Part shown: in pieces, positions 10,178 to 19,032 of the stretch
Numbering within the stretch: position 1 is the stretch's first letter
How the letters are laid out: every line of letters begins with the position of its first letter
DNA from: Variovorax sp. SG517
GTDB taxonomy: Bacteria; Pseudomonadota; Gammaproteobacteria; Burkholderiales; Burkholderiaceae_C
NCBI RefSeq assembly: GCF_013376045.1
Contig: NZ_JABMJG010000009.1
Span: 186,001 to 250,000, forward strand
Direction: 5' to 3'
Length of the DNA: 64,000 bases
Made by a program: the position numbers and the translations under genes
The notes under the pieces: generated by a model
Told to the model about the DNA's origin: nothing
Databases searched by the model: none
Seen by the model: the letters and a program-made list of their open reading frames with translations, nothing else

Positions 10178-12058
10178 TCAGGTTTCCGCTTCCTGTTGCG
10201 CGGCTTGAGCAGGGGCGCTGCCCGCCGTCATGTGCCGCAGCAATGGCTGCCGCGCCAGCACCTCTTCGAACGGCCCGTGGTCGAGCACATGGCCGGCCTC
10301 CATCAGCACCACCGTGTCGAAACGCTCGAGCAGGCTCAGCCGGTGCACCGACGCGATCAGGCAGGCATCGGGGAACGCGCCGGCGATGCGCTCCAGCACG
10401 CGCGCCTCGGTGTTGGCGTCGAGCGCGCTGGTCGGCTCGTCGAGCAGCAGCAGCGAGCTGCCCTGTGCGGTGAGCACGCCGCGCGCGAGGCACAGCCGCT
10501 GGCGCTGGCCGCCTGAAAGATTGAAGCCGCGCTCGGAAACGGCGGTGTCCAGGTCGCCGCCGGTCGCCTTCAGAACTTCGTCGAAAGTGCTGGTGTGCAG
10601 CGCGGCATGCAGCAGCGCGTCGTCGTGCGGCTGCCCGAAGGCGAGGTTCTCGCGCACGCTGGCTTCGAAGAGTTCCGTTTCCTGCGGGATCAGCGTGGCG
10701 AGCCGGCGCAGCCGCGCCCAGTCGGCGGGCTGGCCGTCGAGCAGCAGCGCGCCGCTGCCGGGTGCGTAGAGCCCGGCCAGCACGCGCAGCAGCGTGCTCT
10801 TGCCGCCGCCGCTCGGGCCGACGAGGGCGATGCGTTGGCCGCGCCGCAGCGTCAGTGCCACGTCGTGCAGGCCGCTGCGCACGGTGGGCTCGGCGATGCC
10901 GGCTTCGTCGACCGGCGCGCCGCGCGGTGCGTAGCGCCATTGCAGCGCCTCGATGTGCAACTGCCGCCAGCTCGCGTCGGCCTCGACCCGCTCGTGCGCC
11001 GGCACCTGCCCGGGCGGCGTGGCCAGCGCCTCCTTGTCCGAGGGAGCCTGCCAGATCGGCCCGGCGCTGCCGTAGTCGGTGTGCATGCGCGCGAAGAAGC
11101 TGAAGTTGGCGGCCACCGAGGTGACCACGCCGGCGGCCTGCTGCGCGTACTGGTGGATCATGAACACGGCGCCCAGCATCACGACCTGCCCCGGCGCGCG
11201 GGCCTGCCACACGTAGATCACCACCAGCCCCCAGGTCAGCGCCAGCCCCATCAGGTCGACCGCGAACCACTTGCCCTCGTTCAGCACCACGGCGCGCTTC
11301 AGCGGCAGCGAAATGGCGGCCATGCGGCGGCGCAGCAGCAGGCGCGAGGCACCCTGCAGGCGCAGGCCGATCACGGTCGAGGCGTTGCCCAGGAAGTCGA
11401 GCAGGGCGGCCACGTAGCGGCGGTCGGCGTCGTTCTCGGCGCGCGCGAGCTTCATGAGCGCGCGGTCGATGCGCACGATGACCAGGCCGATCAGCACATA
11501 GCCCGCGAGCGCGGTCATGCCGCTGGTGCGCGACAGCAGCGCCAGCGCCACCAGCGGCCCGACGAAGTTGACGACGTTGGTGAGCCAGATGAACTGGTTC
11601 TGCGCGAAATCCGACAGCGCGCGGCTGGCCTGGTGCACGCGGTGCTGCAGCTCGCCCGAGTGGTGCCCCTCGTGCCAGGCCAGCGGCGCGGCGGCGATGC
11701 GCGCATACAGCTGGTCGGCCAGCGCCTCGCGCACCTTCACGCCCACGTTGCGCTCGAGGATGCGGCCCGGCCCGTGCAGCGCCCAGGCGCCCACGTACAC
11801 GCCGGCCAGCGCCGCGATCCAGCGGCCGGCCGTGCCGAGCTCGCCGCGCTGCAGGGCGTTGATGGCCTGGCCCGCGAGATAGGGCAGCGCGAGGCGGATC
11901 AGTTGCGAGGCCGCGAGCAGCGCGGTGGCCGACAGCAGCTGCGCACGCGCGCCGGCCGCGAAGTGCCACAGCGCCGCATAGAGCTGGCGCACGGCGGCGC
12001 CGGGGCTCGTGCCTTTCGTGCTCTTCTTCTCCGTCTTCTCGTCGTCGATGGCCTGCAT
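10178..12058 (-). CDS. ABC transporter, fused permease and ATPase (exporter type)
   Basis: 626 aa starting MQAIDDEKTEKKSTKGT. The N-terminal half holds about six membrane helices of an ABC type-1 exporter. The C-terminal ATPase has Walker A GPSGGGKST, Q-loop LIPQETELF, signature LSGGQRQR, Walker B LLLLDEPTSAL and a switch His (ASVHRL). A half-transporter of MsbA/multidrug type, working as a dimer in the inner membrane. The substrate is unknown. It starts 5 bp after the alkB stop, so the two are co-transcribed. Confidence 0.9.
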   Translation of the reverse strand: MQAIDDEKTEKKSTKGTSPGAAVRQLYAALWHFAAGARAQLLSATALLAASQLIRLALPYLAGQAINALQRGELGTAGRWIAALAGVYVGAWALHGPGRILERNVGVKVREALADQLYARIAAAPLAWHEGHHSGELQHRVHQASRALSDFAQNQFIWLTNVVNFVGPLVALALLSRTSGMTALAGYVLIGLVIVRIDRALMKLARAENDADRRYVAALLDFLGNASTVIGLRLQGASRLLLRRRMAAISLPLKRAVVLNEGKWFAVDLMGLALTWGLVVIYVWQARAPGQVVMLGAVFMIHQYAQQAAGVVTSVAANFSFFARMHTDYGSAGPIWQAPSDKEALATPPGQVPAHERVEADASWRQLHIEALQWRYAPRGAPVDEAGIAEPTVRSGLHDVALTLRRGQRIALVGPSGGGKSTLLRVLAGLYAPGSGALLLDGQPADWARLRRLATLIPQETELFEASVRENLAFGQPHDDALLHAALHTSTFDEVLKATGGDLDTAVSERGFNLSGGQRQRLCLARGVLTAQGSSLLLLDEPTSALDANTEARVLERIAGAFPDACLIASVHRLSLLERFDTVVLMEAGHVLDHGPFEEVLARQPLLRHMTAGSAPAQAAQQEAET

Positions 12059-12063
12059 GCGTG

Positions 12064-12771
12064 TCAGCCCGCCTTGCGGAACGTGAGGTTGATGCGCACG
12101 GCGCCCAGCAGCGGATGCGGCTCGTCCTTCAGCGGCAGCACGCCGTGGTAGCGCAGCCGGTCCTCGCCGCCCCAGACCACCACGTCGCCGTGCGCGAGCG
12201 GCACCCGCGCGGCCTTGTCGGCGCGCGCATGGCCGCCGAACAGGAACACCGCCGGCATGCCCAGCGACACCGAGACGATGGGCGCGCCGTAGTCGCGCTC
12301 GTCCTTGTCCTGGTGCAGCGACAGCCGCGCGCCGGGTGCATAGCGGTTGATCAGGCAGGCGTCGGGCGCAAAGCCGTCGAAGCCGGCCGCCGAAGCCGCT
12401 TCGCGCGCCAGCCGGGAAAGCGCTTCGGGCATGGCGGGCCAGGGCCTGCCGCTGTCGGGATCGGTGGCGCTGTAGCGGTAGCCGCGCCGGTCGCTGGTCC
12501 AGCCGAGCGCGCCGCAGTTGGTGAGCGCGACCGACATGGTGAAGCCGCCGGGCGTGACCAGGTGGCGGAACGGCGCCTGCGCTTCCACGGCACGAATGGC
12601 GGACAGCAACTCGTCGACGAAAGGCAGGGCAAAGCCGGGCAGCACGAAGGCGGCCGTGCCCAGCGGCTCGCGCGCCGCGCGGGGCGGGTCGTCGAACAGG
12701 GCGAGGGTGGTTGCCGCCGCGGGCCGGCCGCGGCTGCCCGTGTTCCTGGAGTTCGTCGTCATCCTGTTCAT
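12064..12771 (-). CDS. alkB: DNA oxidative demethylase AlkB
   Basis: 235 aa from MNRMTTNSRNTGS, with GGGGTG upstream. Fe(II)/2-oxoglutarate dioxygenase that repairs 1-methyladenine and 3-methylcytosine. Iron ligands: HxD in LSLHQDKDERD and the distal His in LRYHGVLP. The 2-oxoglutarate/substrate arginines are in RINLTFRKAG, the family RxNxTxR motif. The N-terminal part contains the nucleotide-recognition lid. It is followed directly by the ABC exporter. No ada gene is visible nearby. Confidence 0.92.
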   Translation of the reverse strand: MNRMTTNSRNTGSRGRPAAATTLALFDDPPRAAREPLGTAAFVLPGFALPFVDELLSAIRAVEAQAPFRHLVTPGGFTMSVALTNCGALGWTSDRRGYRYSATDPDSGRPWPAMPEALSRLAREAASAAGFDGFAPDACLINRYAPGARLSLHQDKDERDYGAPIVSVSLGMPAVFLFGGHARADKAARVPLAHGDVVVWGGEDRLRYHGVLPLKDEPHPLLGAVRINLTFRKAG

Positions 12772-12941
12772 GCACCCCGATCTTGCCCAAAAGCCAAAGC
12801 CGCCTCGCGGGCCCGTCCGGCGGCGGTGGGCCCGGGCCTCCCATGTTCGCGTGATGCCCTCTGGCTCCCCAGACCTTACCCTCGTCACCCCTCTGGCCAA
12901 GAGTAGTTCTTAGGGTTTAAATTCCAAAAAATACGCATTCA

Positions 12942-13193
12942 ATGGGTGACGGTGAATCCATCATGGACGGTGCTCGACTCGCTCTCAGCGTTCCGGAAGG
13001 CTGGACGGGCTGGATCGAGCTCATGCGTACGCCCAGCGGCACCTATGCCGGCATCGCCGAACTGAGCTTCAGCGGCATTCCGCGCTGTGCGCTCGTCATC
13101 ACCCAGCAGCTGTCGTGGGACGCGGCGGTCGAACGGGCCACGCTGCGGGCCGATCATTTCGTCAGGCAATGGGCGCCGTCGCGTCGCGCCTGA
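12942..13193 (+). CDS. Small hypothetical protein
   Basis: 83 aa, or 76 aa from the second Met at 12963. Beta-rich middle (LALSVPEGWTGWIELMR, then TYAGIAELSFSGIPRCALVI) and a helix at the end. No motif or family recognised. The preceding gap to alkB (12772-12941) includes an AT-rich stretch at 12911-12936 that probably holds the promoters. Confidence 0.45.
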   Translation: MGDGESIMDGARLALSVPEGWTGWIELMRTPSGTYAGIAELSFSGIPRCALVITQQLSWDAAVERATLRADHFVRQWAPSRRA

Positions 13194-13307
13194 CCGGGTC
13201 TTGAATCTCGTGCGGCGGCGCAGCACATGCGCCGGGCTCGTGGTAGAAACCGCGAGCCTTTCCCTGGCCACGCCCGACCCACGACCCCAAACCACGCGCC
13301 GCCATCC

Positions 13308-14936
13308 ATGCCGAATCCCCGCCGCCGGACAGCCGACAAACCGCATGTCCGATGGCTGGCGTGGCTGCTGCTCGGCGTCGCGGCGCTTTTCATGGCGGGC
13401 TGCGCCGGCCTGCCGGCGGAAGTGCAGCGCAAGCCCTCGACCGCCATCGCCGATGGCCCCGACACCACGCTGGGCCGCCTGGTGAAGGCGGCGGCGCCGC
13501 CCGGCGAGCCGCTGAGCGGGTTCCGGCTGCTGCCGATGCCGCAGTTCTCGCTGCACGCGCGCATCGAGCTCGCGCGTCGGGCGCAGCGCTCCATCGACGT
13601 GCAGTACTACCTCGTGCAGAACGACGAGACCGGCCGCTACCTGCTGCGCGCCCTGCGCGACGCGGCCGACCGGGGCGTGCGCGTGCGGCTGCTGGTGGAC
13701 GACCTCTACACCGCCGGCGCCGACCCGCTGTTCACCAGCTTCGCGTCGCATCCCAACGTGGAGGTGCGGCTCTTCAACCCCTTTCCCGCCGGGCGCGACC
13801 GCCTGGGTACGCGCTGGGCATGGTCGATCCTGGACTTCGACCGCGTGCACCGCCGCATGCACAACAAGCTCTACGTGGTGGACAACACCATCGGCGTGAT
13901 GGGCGGGCGCAACATGGCCAACGAGTACTTCCTGCGCGACGGGGGCTCGAACTTCATCGACATCGACACGCTGGTGGCCGGCGAGGTGGTGCCCAGGCTG
14001 TCGTCGCTGTTCGACATGTACTGGAACAGCCAGTACGTCTACCCCATCGAGTCGCTGGTGCCGCCCACCGGCGAGACGCCGCGGCAGCTGCGCGAGCGCT
14101 TCGACCGCCTCACCACCGGGCCTGAAGAGCTGCATCCCGAGGAGCCCGGCTCCACCGACCTGCTGGGCAACAACCCACTGGCCAGGGATCTTGCTGCAGG
14201 CGAGCTGAAGCTGGTATGGGCCCGAGCCGAGGCATACGCCGATCCGCCCGCCAAGGCGCTGGGCCAGACCGACGAGGCGCGCGGCCTGCCCGCCGACGAG
14301 TCGAAGGACAGCGTGCTCTACAACGTGCGGCGCTACCTGCGCGGCGCCGAGAACGAGATCATGCAGACCACGCCCTACCTGATCCCGGGGCGCGGCGGCA
14401 TGGAAACCATCCGCCTCGTGCGCGGCAACGGCGTGAGCTACACCATCGTCACCAATTCGCTGGCGGCCACCGACGAGTCGCTGGTGCACATCGGCTACCG
14501 CCGCTACCGTTCGCAGATGCTGCGCCTGGGCGTGGAGCTTTACGAGCTGAGTCCCAAGCGGGTGGAGCAGACGAAGCGCTTCGGCATGTACGGCTCGGCC
14601 AGCGGCCGGCTGCACGGCAAGTCGGCGGTGATCGACCGCAAGATCGTCTTCATCGGCTCGATGAACTTCGACCCGCGCTCGATGCTGCACAACACCGAGG
14701 TCGGCATCTTCATCTTCAGCCCGCAGATCGCGCAGCAGCTCACCAGCCTGATCGGCTTCATACGGCTGGACGGCGCCTACCAGCTGCAGCTGGGCCCGAC
14801 GGGCGCCATCGAGTGGGTGAGCCCGGCCTCGGGGGACGCGGCCGACACCATCCTGCACCGGGAGCCCGAAACGGACTTCTGGTCGAGGTGGAAGCTCGAA
14901 TTGCTCGCACCGCTGGTACCCGAGAGCCTGCTCTAG
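13308..14936 (+). CDS. Phospholipase D / cardiolipin synthase-like lipoprotein
   Basis: 542 aa starting MPNPRRRTADKPHVRW. Signal with lipobox (ALFMAGCAG), so anchored in the envelope, unlike integral-membrane ClsA. Two PLD catalytic HKD motifs are intact: HRRMHNKLYVVDN (about residue 180) and RLHGKSAVIDRKIVFIGSMN (about residue 440). It resembles the YmdC/ClsC-like branch, which uses phospholipid headgroups for transfer. The MITE-like element begins within its TAG stop codon. Confidence 0.88.
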   Translation: MPNPRRRTADKPHVRWLAWLLLGVAALFMAGCAGLPAEVQRKPSTAIADGPDTTLGRLVKAAAPPGEPLSGFRLLPMPQFSLHARIELARRAQRSIDVQYYLVQNDETGRYLLRALRDAADRGVRVRLLVDDLYTAGADPLFTSFASHPNVEVRLFNPFPAGRDRLGTRWAWSILDFDRVHRRMHNKLYVVDNTIGVMGGRNMANEYFLRDGGSNFIDIDTLVAGEVVPRLSSLFDMYWNSQYVYPIESLVPPTGETPRQLRERFDRLTTGPEELHPEEPGSTDLLGNNPLARDLAAGELKLVWARAEAYADPPAKALGQTDEARGLPADESKDSVLYNVRRYLRGAENEIMQTTPYLIPGRGGMETIRLVRGNGVSYTIVTNSLAATDESLVHIGYRRYRSQMLRLGVELYELSPKRVEQTKRFGMYGSASGRLHGKSAVIDRKIVFIGSMNFDPRSMLHNTEVGIFIFSPQIAQQLTSLIGFIRLDGAYQLQLGPTGAIEWVSPASGDAADTILHREPETDFWSRWKLELLAPLVPESLL

Positions 14937-15150
14937 GGCCTGTTCACACTATTTCCGGGGTCGCGTTGGCGCTCGAAGGGGCGCCTCGCAGCCGGCCCGT
15001 TGGTGCGCGCCAACCCTGCGGGAAGGGCAGCCAGGGCGCGCCACTCGGCGTTGCGCTCCTAGCGTGTGCGCATGCACACGCGTCGTCCCGCGCCTTGATT
15101 GGCCCGCCCTGGCTGCCCTTCGCGACCCCGGAAATAGTGTGAACAGGCCC
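14936..15150. mobile_element. 215-bp MITE-like element with 30-bp perfect terminal inverted repeats
   Basis: Ends: GGGCCTGTTCACACTATTTC continuing to 14965, and its exact reverse complement at 15121-15150. Inside are a second perfect 17-bp inverted repeat (15022-15038 with 15105-15121) and a central hairpin GCGTGTGC-GCAT-GCACACGC (15062-15081). There is no transposase or credible ORF. It fills most of the 337-bp gap between the phospholipase and the next gene. A non-autonomous insertion element or large REP-type hairpin fits. No clear target duplication is visible (CTCTA on the left, CAGGC on the right). Confidence 0.75.
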
Positions 15151-15273
15151 CAGGCGGGCGCAGCCCGCATCCTCAAAACAGAGGATGGTCGACAGGAGGG
15201 GGCTCCAGAAGAATCGCACCGCTCGTGTTACGAGTTGATTCTTTTGTTTGCTCCTTCACTGACAAGACCATCC

Positions 15274-17214
15274 ATGAAAACAAACTTCGCGACCTCCGCG
15301 GCCTCCGGCCAGTCCTTCTTCCAGACGACGCGCTGCGCGTGCGCCGTGGCGCTCCTGGTTTCGCTCGTTGCCTGCGGCGGCGGTGGGGGCGGCGGGGGCG
15401 GCGGGGGCGGTGGCGGAGGTTTTGCCGGCTTCCCCGCCTCGAACAACACGCCGCCCGCGAGCAATCCGCCTGCGAGCGACCCACCGGCGACGCCTGTTAC
15501 GTTTTCGGGCACGGCGGCCTCGGGCCTGCCGCTGGTGGGTACCGTCACCGTCAAGGACGCCAAGGGCGCGAGCAAGACCGTGCCGCTGGTCGACGGCAAG
15601 TACACCGTCGACGTGAGCGGCATGACCGCGCCCTTCGTCTTCCGCGCCGAGGGCACGGTGGCCGGCGAGCGCACGGTGATCCATTCGGCAGCGACCGCGG
15701 CCGACATCAACGGCAACATCAACATCACGCCGCTGACCGACCTGGTGGTGGCCAACATCGCCGGCCGGCTGGCCTCGCAGTATTTCGACGGCGGCGAGTT
15801 CGCCTCGCTCTCGGCCGAAGAGCTCAAGGCCGAGAGCGACGCGCTGAAGGCCAAGCTGCTGCCGGTGCTGCAGGCGATGGGCGTGGACGCCAGCATCGAC
15901 CTGCTGCGCACGGCCTTCACGCCGCTGTCGAGCGCGCTGGACAAGGCGCTCGACGTGCTGCGCGTGAGCGTCGACCCGGCTACCAACGTGGCGACCATCA
16001 CCAACATCGTCACCCAGCAGCAGATTGCCGACGACCTGGCCGTGAAGGCGGCTGCCGAGCCAGCCGCCACGCCGATGAGCGGCTCCGGCATGGACACGGC
16101 GGCCGACGACGTCGTGGCCATCCGCAAGGTGCTCTCGGACTTCGTGGGCAAGTTCGCCACCGGGCTGCCCGCGCCGTCGCAGCTGCTGTCGCTGATGACC
16201 GACGGCACCAATCCCGTCACCGGCACCTACGGCTTCAGGTTCTCCGACCTCTCGGCCTCGCAGTTCGCCAACGAGACGGCGACCGACACCAGCCTCATCG
16301 GCGCCAGCTTCACCGACGTGGTGATCCGGCGCATCAACTACACCATCGACGCGAACAACACGAGCCCGCGCGCCTTCGTGGAATTCACGCACAAGGACAA
16401 GAACGGCATCGCCTTCAGCAACACCCAGGGCATGCAGATCGTGAAGGGCACCGACGGCGCATGGCGCCTGCGCGGCGACGGCCGCGTGCTGGACATCAAC
16501 CCGCACGTCCACGCCACCAAGGAAAAGGCGACGGGTTGCGTGAGCAGCTCGCTGCAGTTCGAGATCCAGGACATGAACACCACCAACAGCGCCACCGTGG
16601 CGTCGGTGGTCGTCACCGGGCCGGGGCTGCCCCCGGGCGGCCTGCGCCACTCGCGTCCGTCGGGCGGCGGCGCATGGCCCATCGATGGCAGCCCGAACTT
16701 CAACTACTACTACCTGACGACGAACTGCAACGGCCGGCAGAACGCAGGCCTGAGCGACAGCGCGATCGCGGCGCTCCCCGCGACGCCCGAGTACACCTTC
16801 ACCGCTTACGAGAGCGACGGCACGACGGTGGCCAAGATCAGCGGCTTCGACATCGTCTACAAGCACCGCTTCCATGGCCGCCCGCTGACGCTGGCGGAAG
16901 CCGCCGCCGTCAGCTACCCGGACTACACGACCACGCCGGCCCTGGCCTCCTACGTTGGCGGCAGCGACTTCTCGATCAGCGCGACCGGGCTGGACCCCGC
17001 CTTCGCGGCGCAGTTCTTCCTGAAACTGATCGCCGGGTCGTCGGCCGGCGCGGAAGACCGGGCCGACGTGGCGCCGTCGGCCACGGGCACGGCATCGAAG
17101 AGCTTCAACCTGCCGGCGCAGGGCTCGGTGTCCTTCCGCGACATGTTCGTCAGCACCTACGACAGCAGCTGGCGCGAGATCGTGCTGCGCGACACCCAGG
17201 CCGTGCTGCCGTGA
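15274..17214 (+). CDS. Polyglycine lipoprotein, surface/secreted, unknown function
   Basis: 646 aa starting MKTNFATSAASGQSFFQ. Lipobox LVSLVACGG is followed by an uninterrupted run of about 15 glycines coded by GGC/GGG tandem units, then a Pro/Asn/Ser linker. Residues about 75-140 look like a carboxypeptidase-regulatory-like beta domain (SGLPLVGTVTVKDAKG and DGKYTVDVSG). The C-terminal 450 residues are unrecognised. An upstream in-frame extension runs through the inverted-repeat element and is rejected. Closed by a strong terminator. Confidence 0.75.
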   Translation: MKTNFATSAASGQSFFQTTRCACAVALLVSLVACGGGGGGGGGGGGGGGFAGFPASNNTPPASNPPASDPPATPVTFSGTAASGLPLVGTVTVKDAKGASKTVPLVDGKYTVDVSGMTAPFVFRAEGTVAGERTVIHSAATAADINGNINITPLTDLVVANIAGRLASQYFDGGEFASLSAEELKAESDALKAKLLPVLQAMGVDASIDLLRTAFTPLSSALDKALDVLRVSVDPATNVATITNIVTQQQIADDLAVKAAAEPAATPMSGSGMDTAADDVVAIRKVLSDFVGKFATGLPAPSQLLSLMTDGTNPVTGTYGFRFSDLSASQFANETATDTSLIGASFTDVVIRRINYTIDANNTSPRAFVEFTHKDKNGIAFSNTQGMQIVKGTDGAWRLRGDGRVLDINPHVHATKEKATGCVSSSLQFEIQDMNTTNSATVASVVVTGPGLPPGGLRHSRPSGGGAWPIDGSPNFNYYYLTTNCNGRQNAGLSDSAIAALPATPEYTFTAYESDGTTVAKISGFDIVYKHRFHGRPLTLAEAAAVSYPDYTTTPALASYVGGSDFSISATGLDPAFAAQFFLKLIAGSSAGAEDRADVAPSATGTASKSFNLPAQGSVSFRDMFVSTYDSSWREIVLRDTQAVLP

Positions 17215-17255
17215 CGCGGGCGCGGGGCACGGTATTCAGCGCGCCCCAGAAAGCC

Positions 17256-17281
17256 AAAAGCCCCCGAAAAGGGGGCTTTTT
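17256..17281. terminator. Strong bidirectional intrinsic terminator
   Basis: AAAAGCCCCC (17256-17265), loop GAAAA, GGGGGCTTTTT (17271-17281). It has a GC stem with a T-tract on one side and an A-tract on the other, so it can stop transcription from both the polyglycine lipoprotein gene and the convergent gene ending at 17310. Confidence 0.92.
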
Positions 17282-17309
17282 CGTTGGCGGCGAGCGTGGC
17301 CGCCAGCCG

Positions 17310-17822
17310 TTACTGCATCAGCCGGCCGCTGAGATACGGCTCGGGATCGACCGGGCTGCCGTTCTTGCGGATCTCGAAGCGCAGCTTCACGCGGTCGGCG
17401 TTGCTGCGGCCCATCTCGGCGATCCTGTCGCCCTGGCGGACGACGGCGTTCTCCTTCACGAGGATGGTCTGCACGTGCGCATAGGCCGTGAGGAAGGTCT
17501 CGTTGTGCTTCACGATGACCATGTTGCCGTAGGCCGGCAGTTCGCCGCCCACGTACACCACGCGGCCGTCGGCCGAGGCGACGACCGGGTCGCCGAGGTT
17601 GCCGGCGATGTCGATGCCCTTGACGCGGTCGCCGTCGAAGCGGGCAATGGTCGGGCCGTTCGCGGGGCGGATGAACAATGCCGCCGGACGCTGCTGAACC
17701 GGCGGTCTGGCCGCCGGGGGCTCCGGCCAGGGCTTGTTGAGGTCGACCGTGGAGCAGGCCGCGAGGCCCGCGGCGAGCAGCGCCATGGCGCCGGTGCGTA
17801 AAACTAAAGTCTGAAGGTGCAT
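17310..17822 (-). CDS. nlpD: NlpD-like LytM (M23) lipoprotein, degenerate active site
   Basis: 170 aa starting MHLQTLVLRTGAMALLA, with lipobox LAAGLAACS. The M23/LytM domain covers residues about 60-168. The zinc-ligand His of the GxHxGxDI motif is replaced (RVKGIDIAG) and the LHFEIR His is Arg (LRFEIRK), as in E. coli NlpD/EnvC. It therefore should activate periplasmic amidases at the division site rather than cut peptidoglycan itself. It lacks the LysM domain of classical NlpD and is short. The symbol is by analogy only. Confidence 0.7.
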   Translation of the reverse strand: MHLQTLVLRTGAMALLAAGLAACSTVDLNKPWPEPPAARPPVQQRPAALFIRPANGPTIARFDGDRVKGIDIAGNLGDPVVASADGRVVYVGGELPAYGNMVIVKHNETFLTAYAHVQTILVKENAVVRQGDRIAEMGRSNADRVKLRFEIRKNGSPVDPEPYLSGRLMQ

Positions 17823-17965
17823 GGGCTCTGTTCGAACGGGTTCGTTGCGGAGGGTTCCTGCAAACCGGCGCGCCCCGGGGCGCGCCAAGCGGGCGATGCT
17901 AGCAAACCGCCGCGCCGGCGCTGCGCGAAAGAGCAACCGGCTGTGAAGAGGACATTGGCCGCCGG

Positions 17966-18454
17966 CTACTTGAGCGGGATCGGCGTGCCGCGGTCGATGG
18001 GCACCGCCGTCACGCTGTTCTTGGGCGAGCCGTCGATCAGCAGGTCGGAGTAGGTCAGGTAGACCAGCGTGTTGCGCTTGGCGTCCACCATGCGCACCAC
18101 CCGCAGGCGCTTGAAGAGCACCGACAGCCGCTCGCTGTAGACCTCTTCGCGCTTGGGCAGCGGCTGCGTGATGCTCACCGGGCCGACCTGGCGGCAGGCG
18201 ATGGAGGCTTCGGCCTTGTCCTCGGCCACGCCGAACGCGCCGGCCAGCCCGCCGGTCTTGGCGCGCGAGACGTAGCAGGTCACGCCGTTGACCTTGGGGT
18301 CGTCGTAGGCCTCGATCACGATCTTGTGGTCGGGGCCGATGAGCTTGAAGGCGGTGTCGACGTCGCCCACGGTTTCCGCCCTGGCCGCCGCTGCCGCGAA
18401 TGCGAAGCCGAGGCTGGCGCCGCACAGGAGGGTGGCGCGAAGTTTCTTGTTCAT
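17966..18454 (-). CDS. creA: CreA family periplasmic protein
   Basis: 162 aa starting MNKKLRATLLCGASLGF, with a cleavable signal ending in AAARA. The mature part has the CreA hallmarks (VGDVDTAFKLIGPDHKIVIE, YDDPKVNGVTCYVSRAKTGG, ASIACRQVGP). The family is widespread in proteobacteria and its role is unresolved. It lies 8 bp after the Nudix gene on the same strand, so they probably share a transcript. Confidence 0.88.
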   Translation of the reverse strand: MNKKLRATLLCGASLGFAFAAAAARAETVGDVDTAFKLIGPDHKIVIEAYDDPKVNGVTCYVSRAKTGGLAGAFGVAEDKAEASIACRQVGPVSITQPLPKREEVYSERLSVLFKRLRVVRMVDAKRNTLVYLTYSDLLIDGSPKNSVTAVPIDRGTPIPLK

Positions 18455-18462
18455 GGATCTGG

Positions 18463-19014
18463 TCAGACGATGCTGAGTTCGTGCACGCGGTCGAAGCTGC
18501 CGCGCCGCCGGTCGGCGAAGTAGTGCTCGAGCGTTTCGCGCACCGTGCGGAAGGCGATCTCTTCCCAGGGAATCTCTTCCTCGGTGAAGAGCCGCGCCTC
18601 GATGGTCTCGTGGCCCGGGTCGAACTTGTCGTCGAGCAGGCGCGCGCGGTAGAACAGGTGCACCTGTCCCACGCGCACCACGCTGATCACCGAGAACAGG
18701 CCCTCGAGCTCGAAGTTCGCGCCGGCCTCCTCGTCGGTCTCGCGGGCCGCGCCCTGGGCGGTGGTCTCTTCGAGCTCCATGAAGCCGGCCGGCAGCGTCC
18801 ACTTGCCCCAGCGCGGCTCGATGTTGCGCTTGCACAGCAGCACCTTGTCGCCCAGCACGGGGATGGTGCCGACCACGTTCAGCGGGTTCTCGTAGTGGAT
18901 GGTGTGGCAGGCCGGGCAGACGGCGCGCTGCTTGGTGTCGCCGTCGTCCGGCACGCGGTAGACCACCGCGGTGCCGCAGTTCTTGCAATGCTTGATGGGT
19001 ACGCGCAGGAGCAT
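18463..19014 (-). CDS. Nudix hydrolase with zinc ribbon
   Basis: 183 aa. An N-terminal zinc ribbon (CKNCG and CPACH, residues about 10-36) precedes a Nudix domain whose box reads GFMELEETTAQGAARETDEEAG in pieces (G-x5-E-x7-REU-x-EE-x-G, with T in the first E-flanking site). The zinc ribbon is like that of NudC/NADH-pyrophosphatase relatives, so a dinucleotide or nucleotide-sugar pyrophosphate is the likely substrate. Downstream of the FAH-type hydrolase and upstream of creA, in tight same-strand order. Confidence 0.85.
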   Translation of the reverse strand: MLLRVPIKHCKNCGTAVVYRVPDDGDTKQRAVCPACHTIHYENPLNVVGTIPVLGDKVLLCKRNIEPRWGKWTLPAGFMELEETTAQGAARETDEEAGANFELEGLFSVISVVRVGQVHLFYRARLLDDKFDPGHETIEARLFTEEEIPWEEIAFRTVRETLEHYFADRRRGSFDRVHELSIV

Positions 19015-19032
19015 GAAACCGACCGCCGTCCT

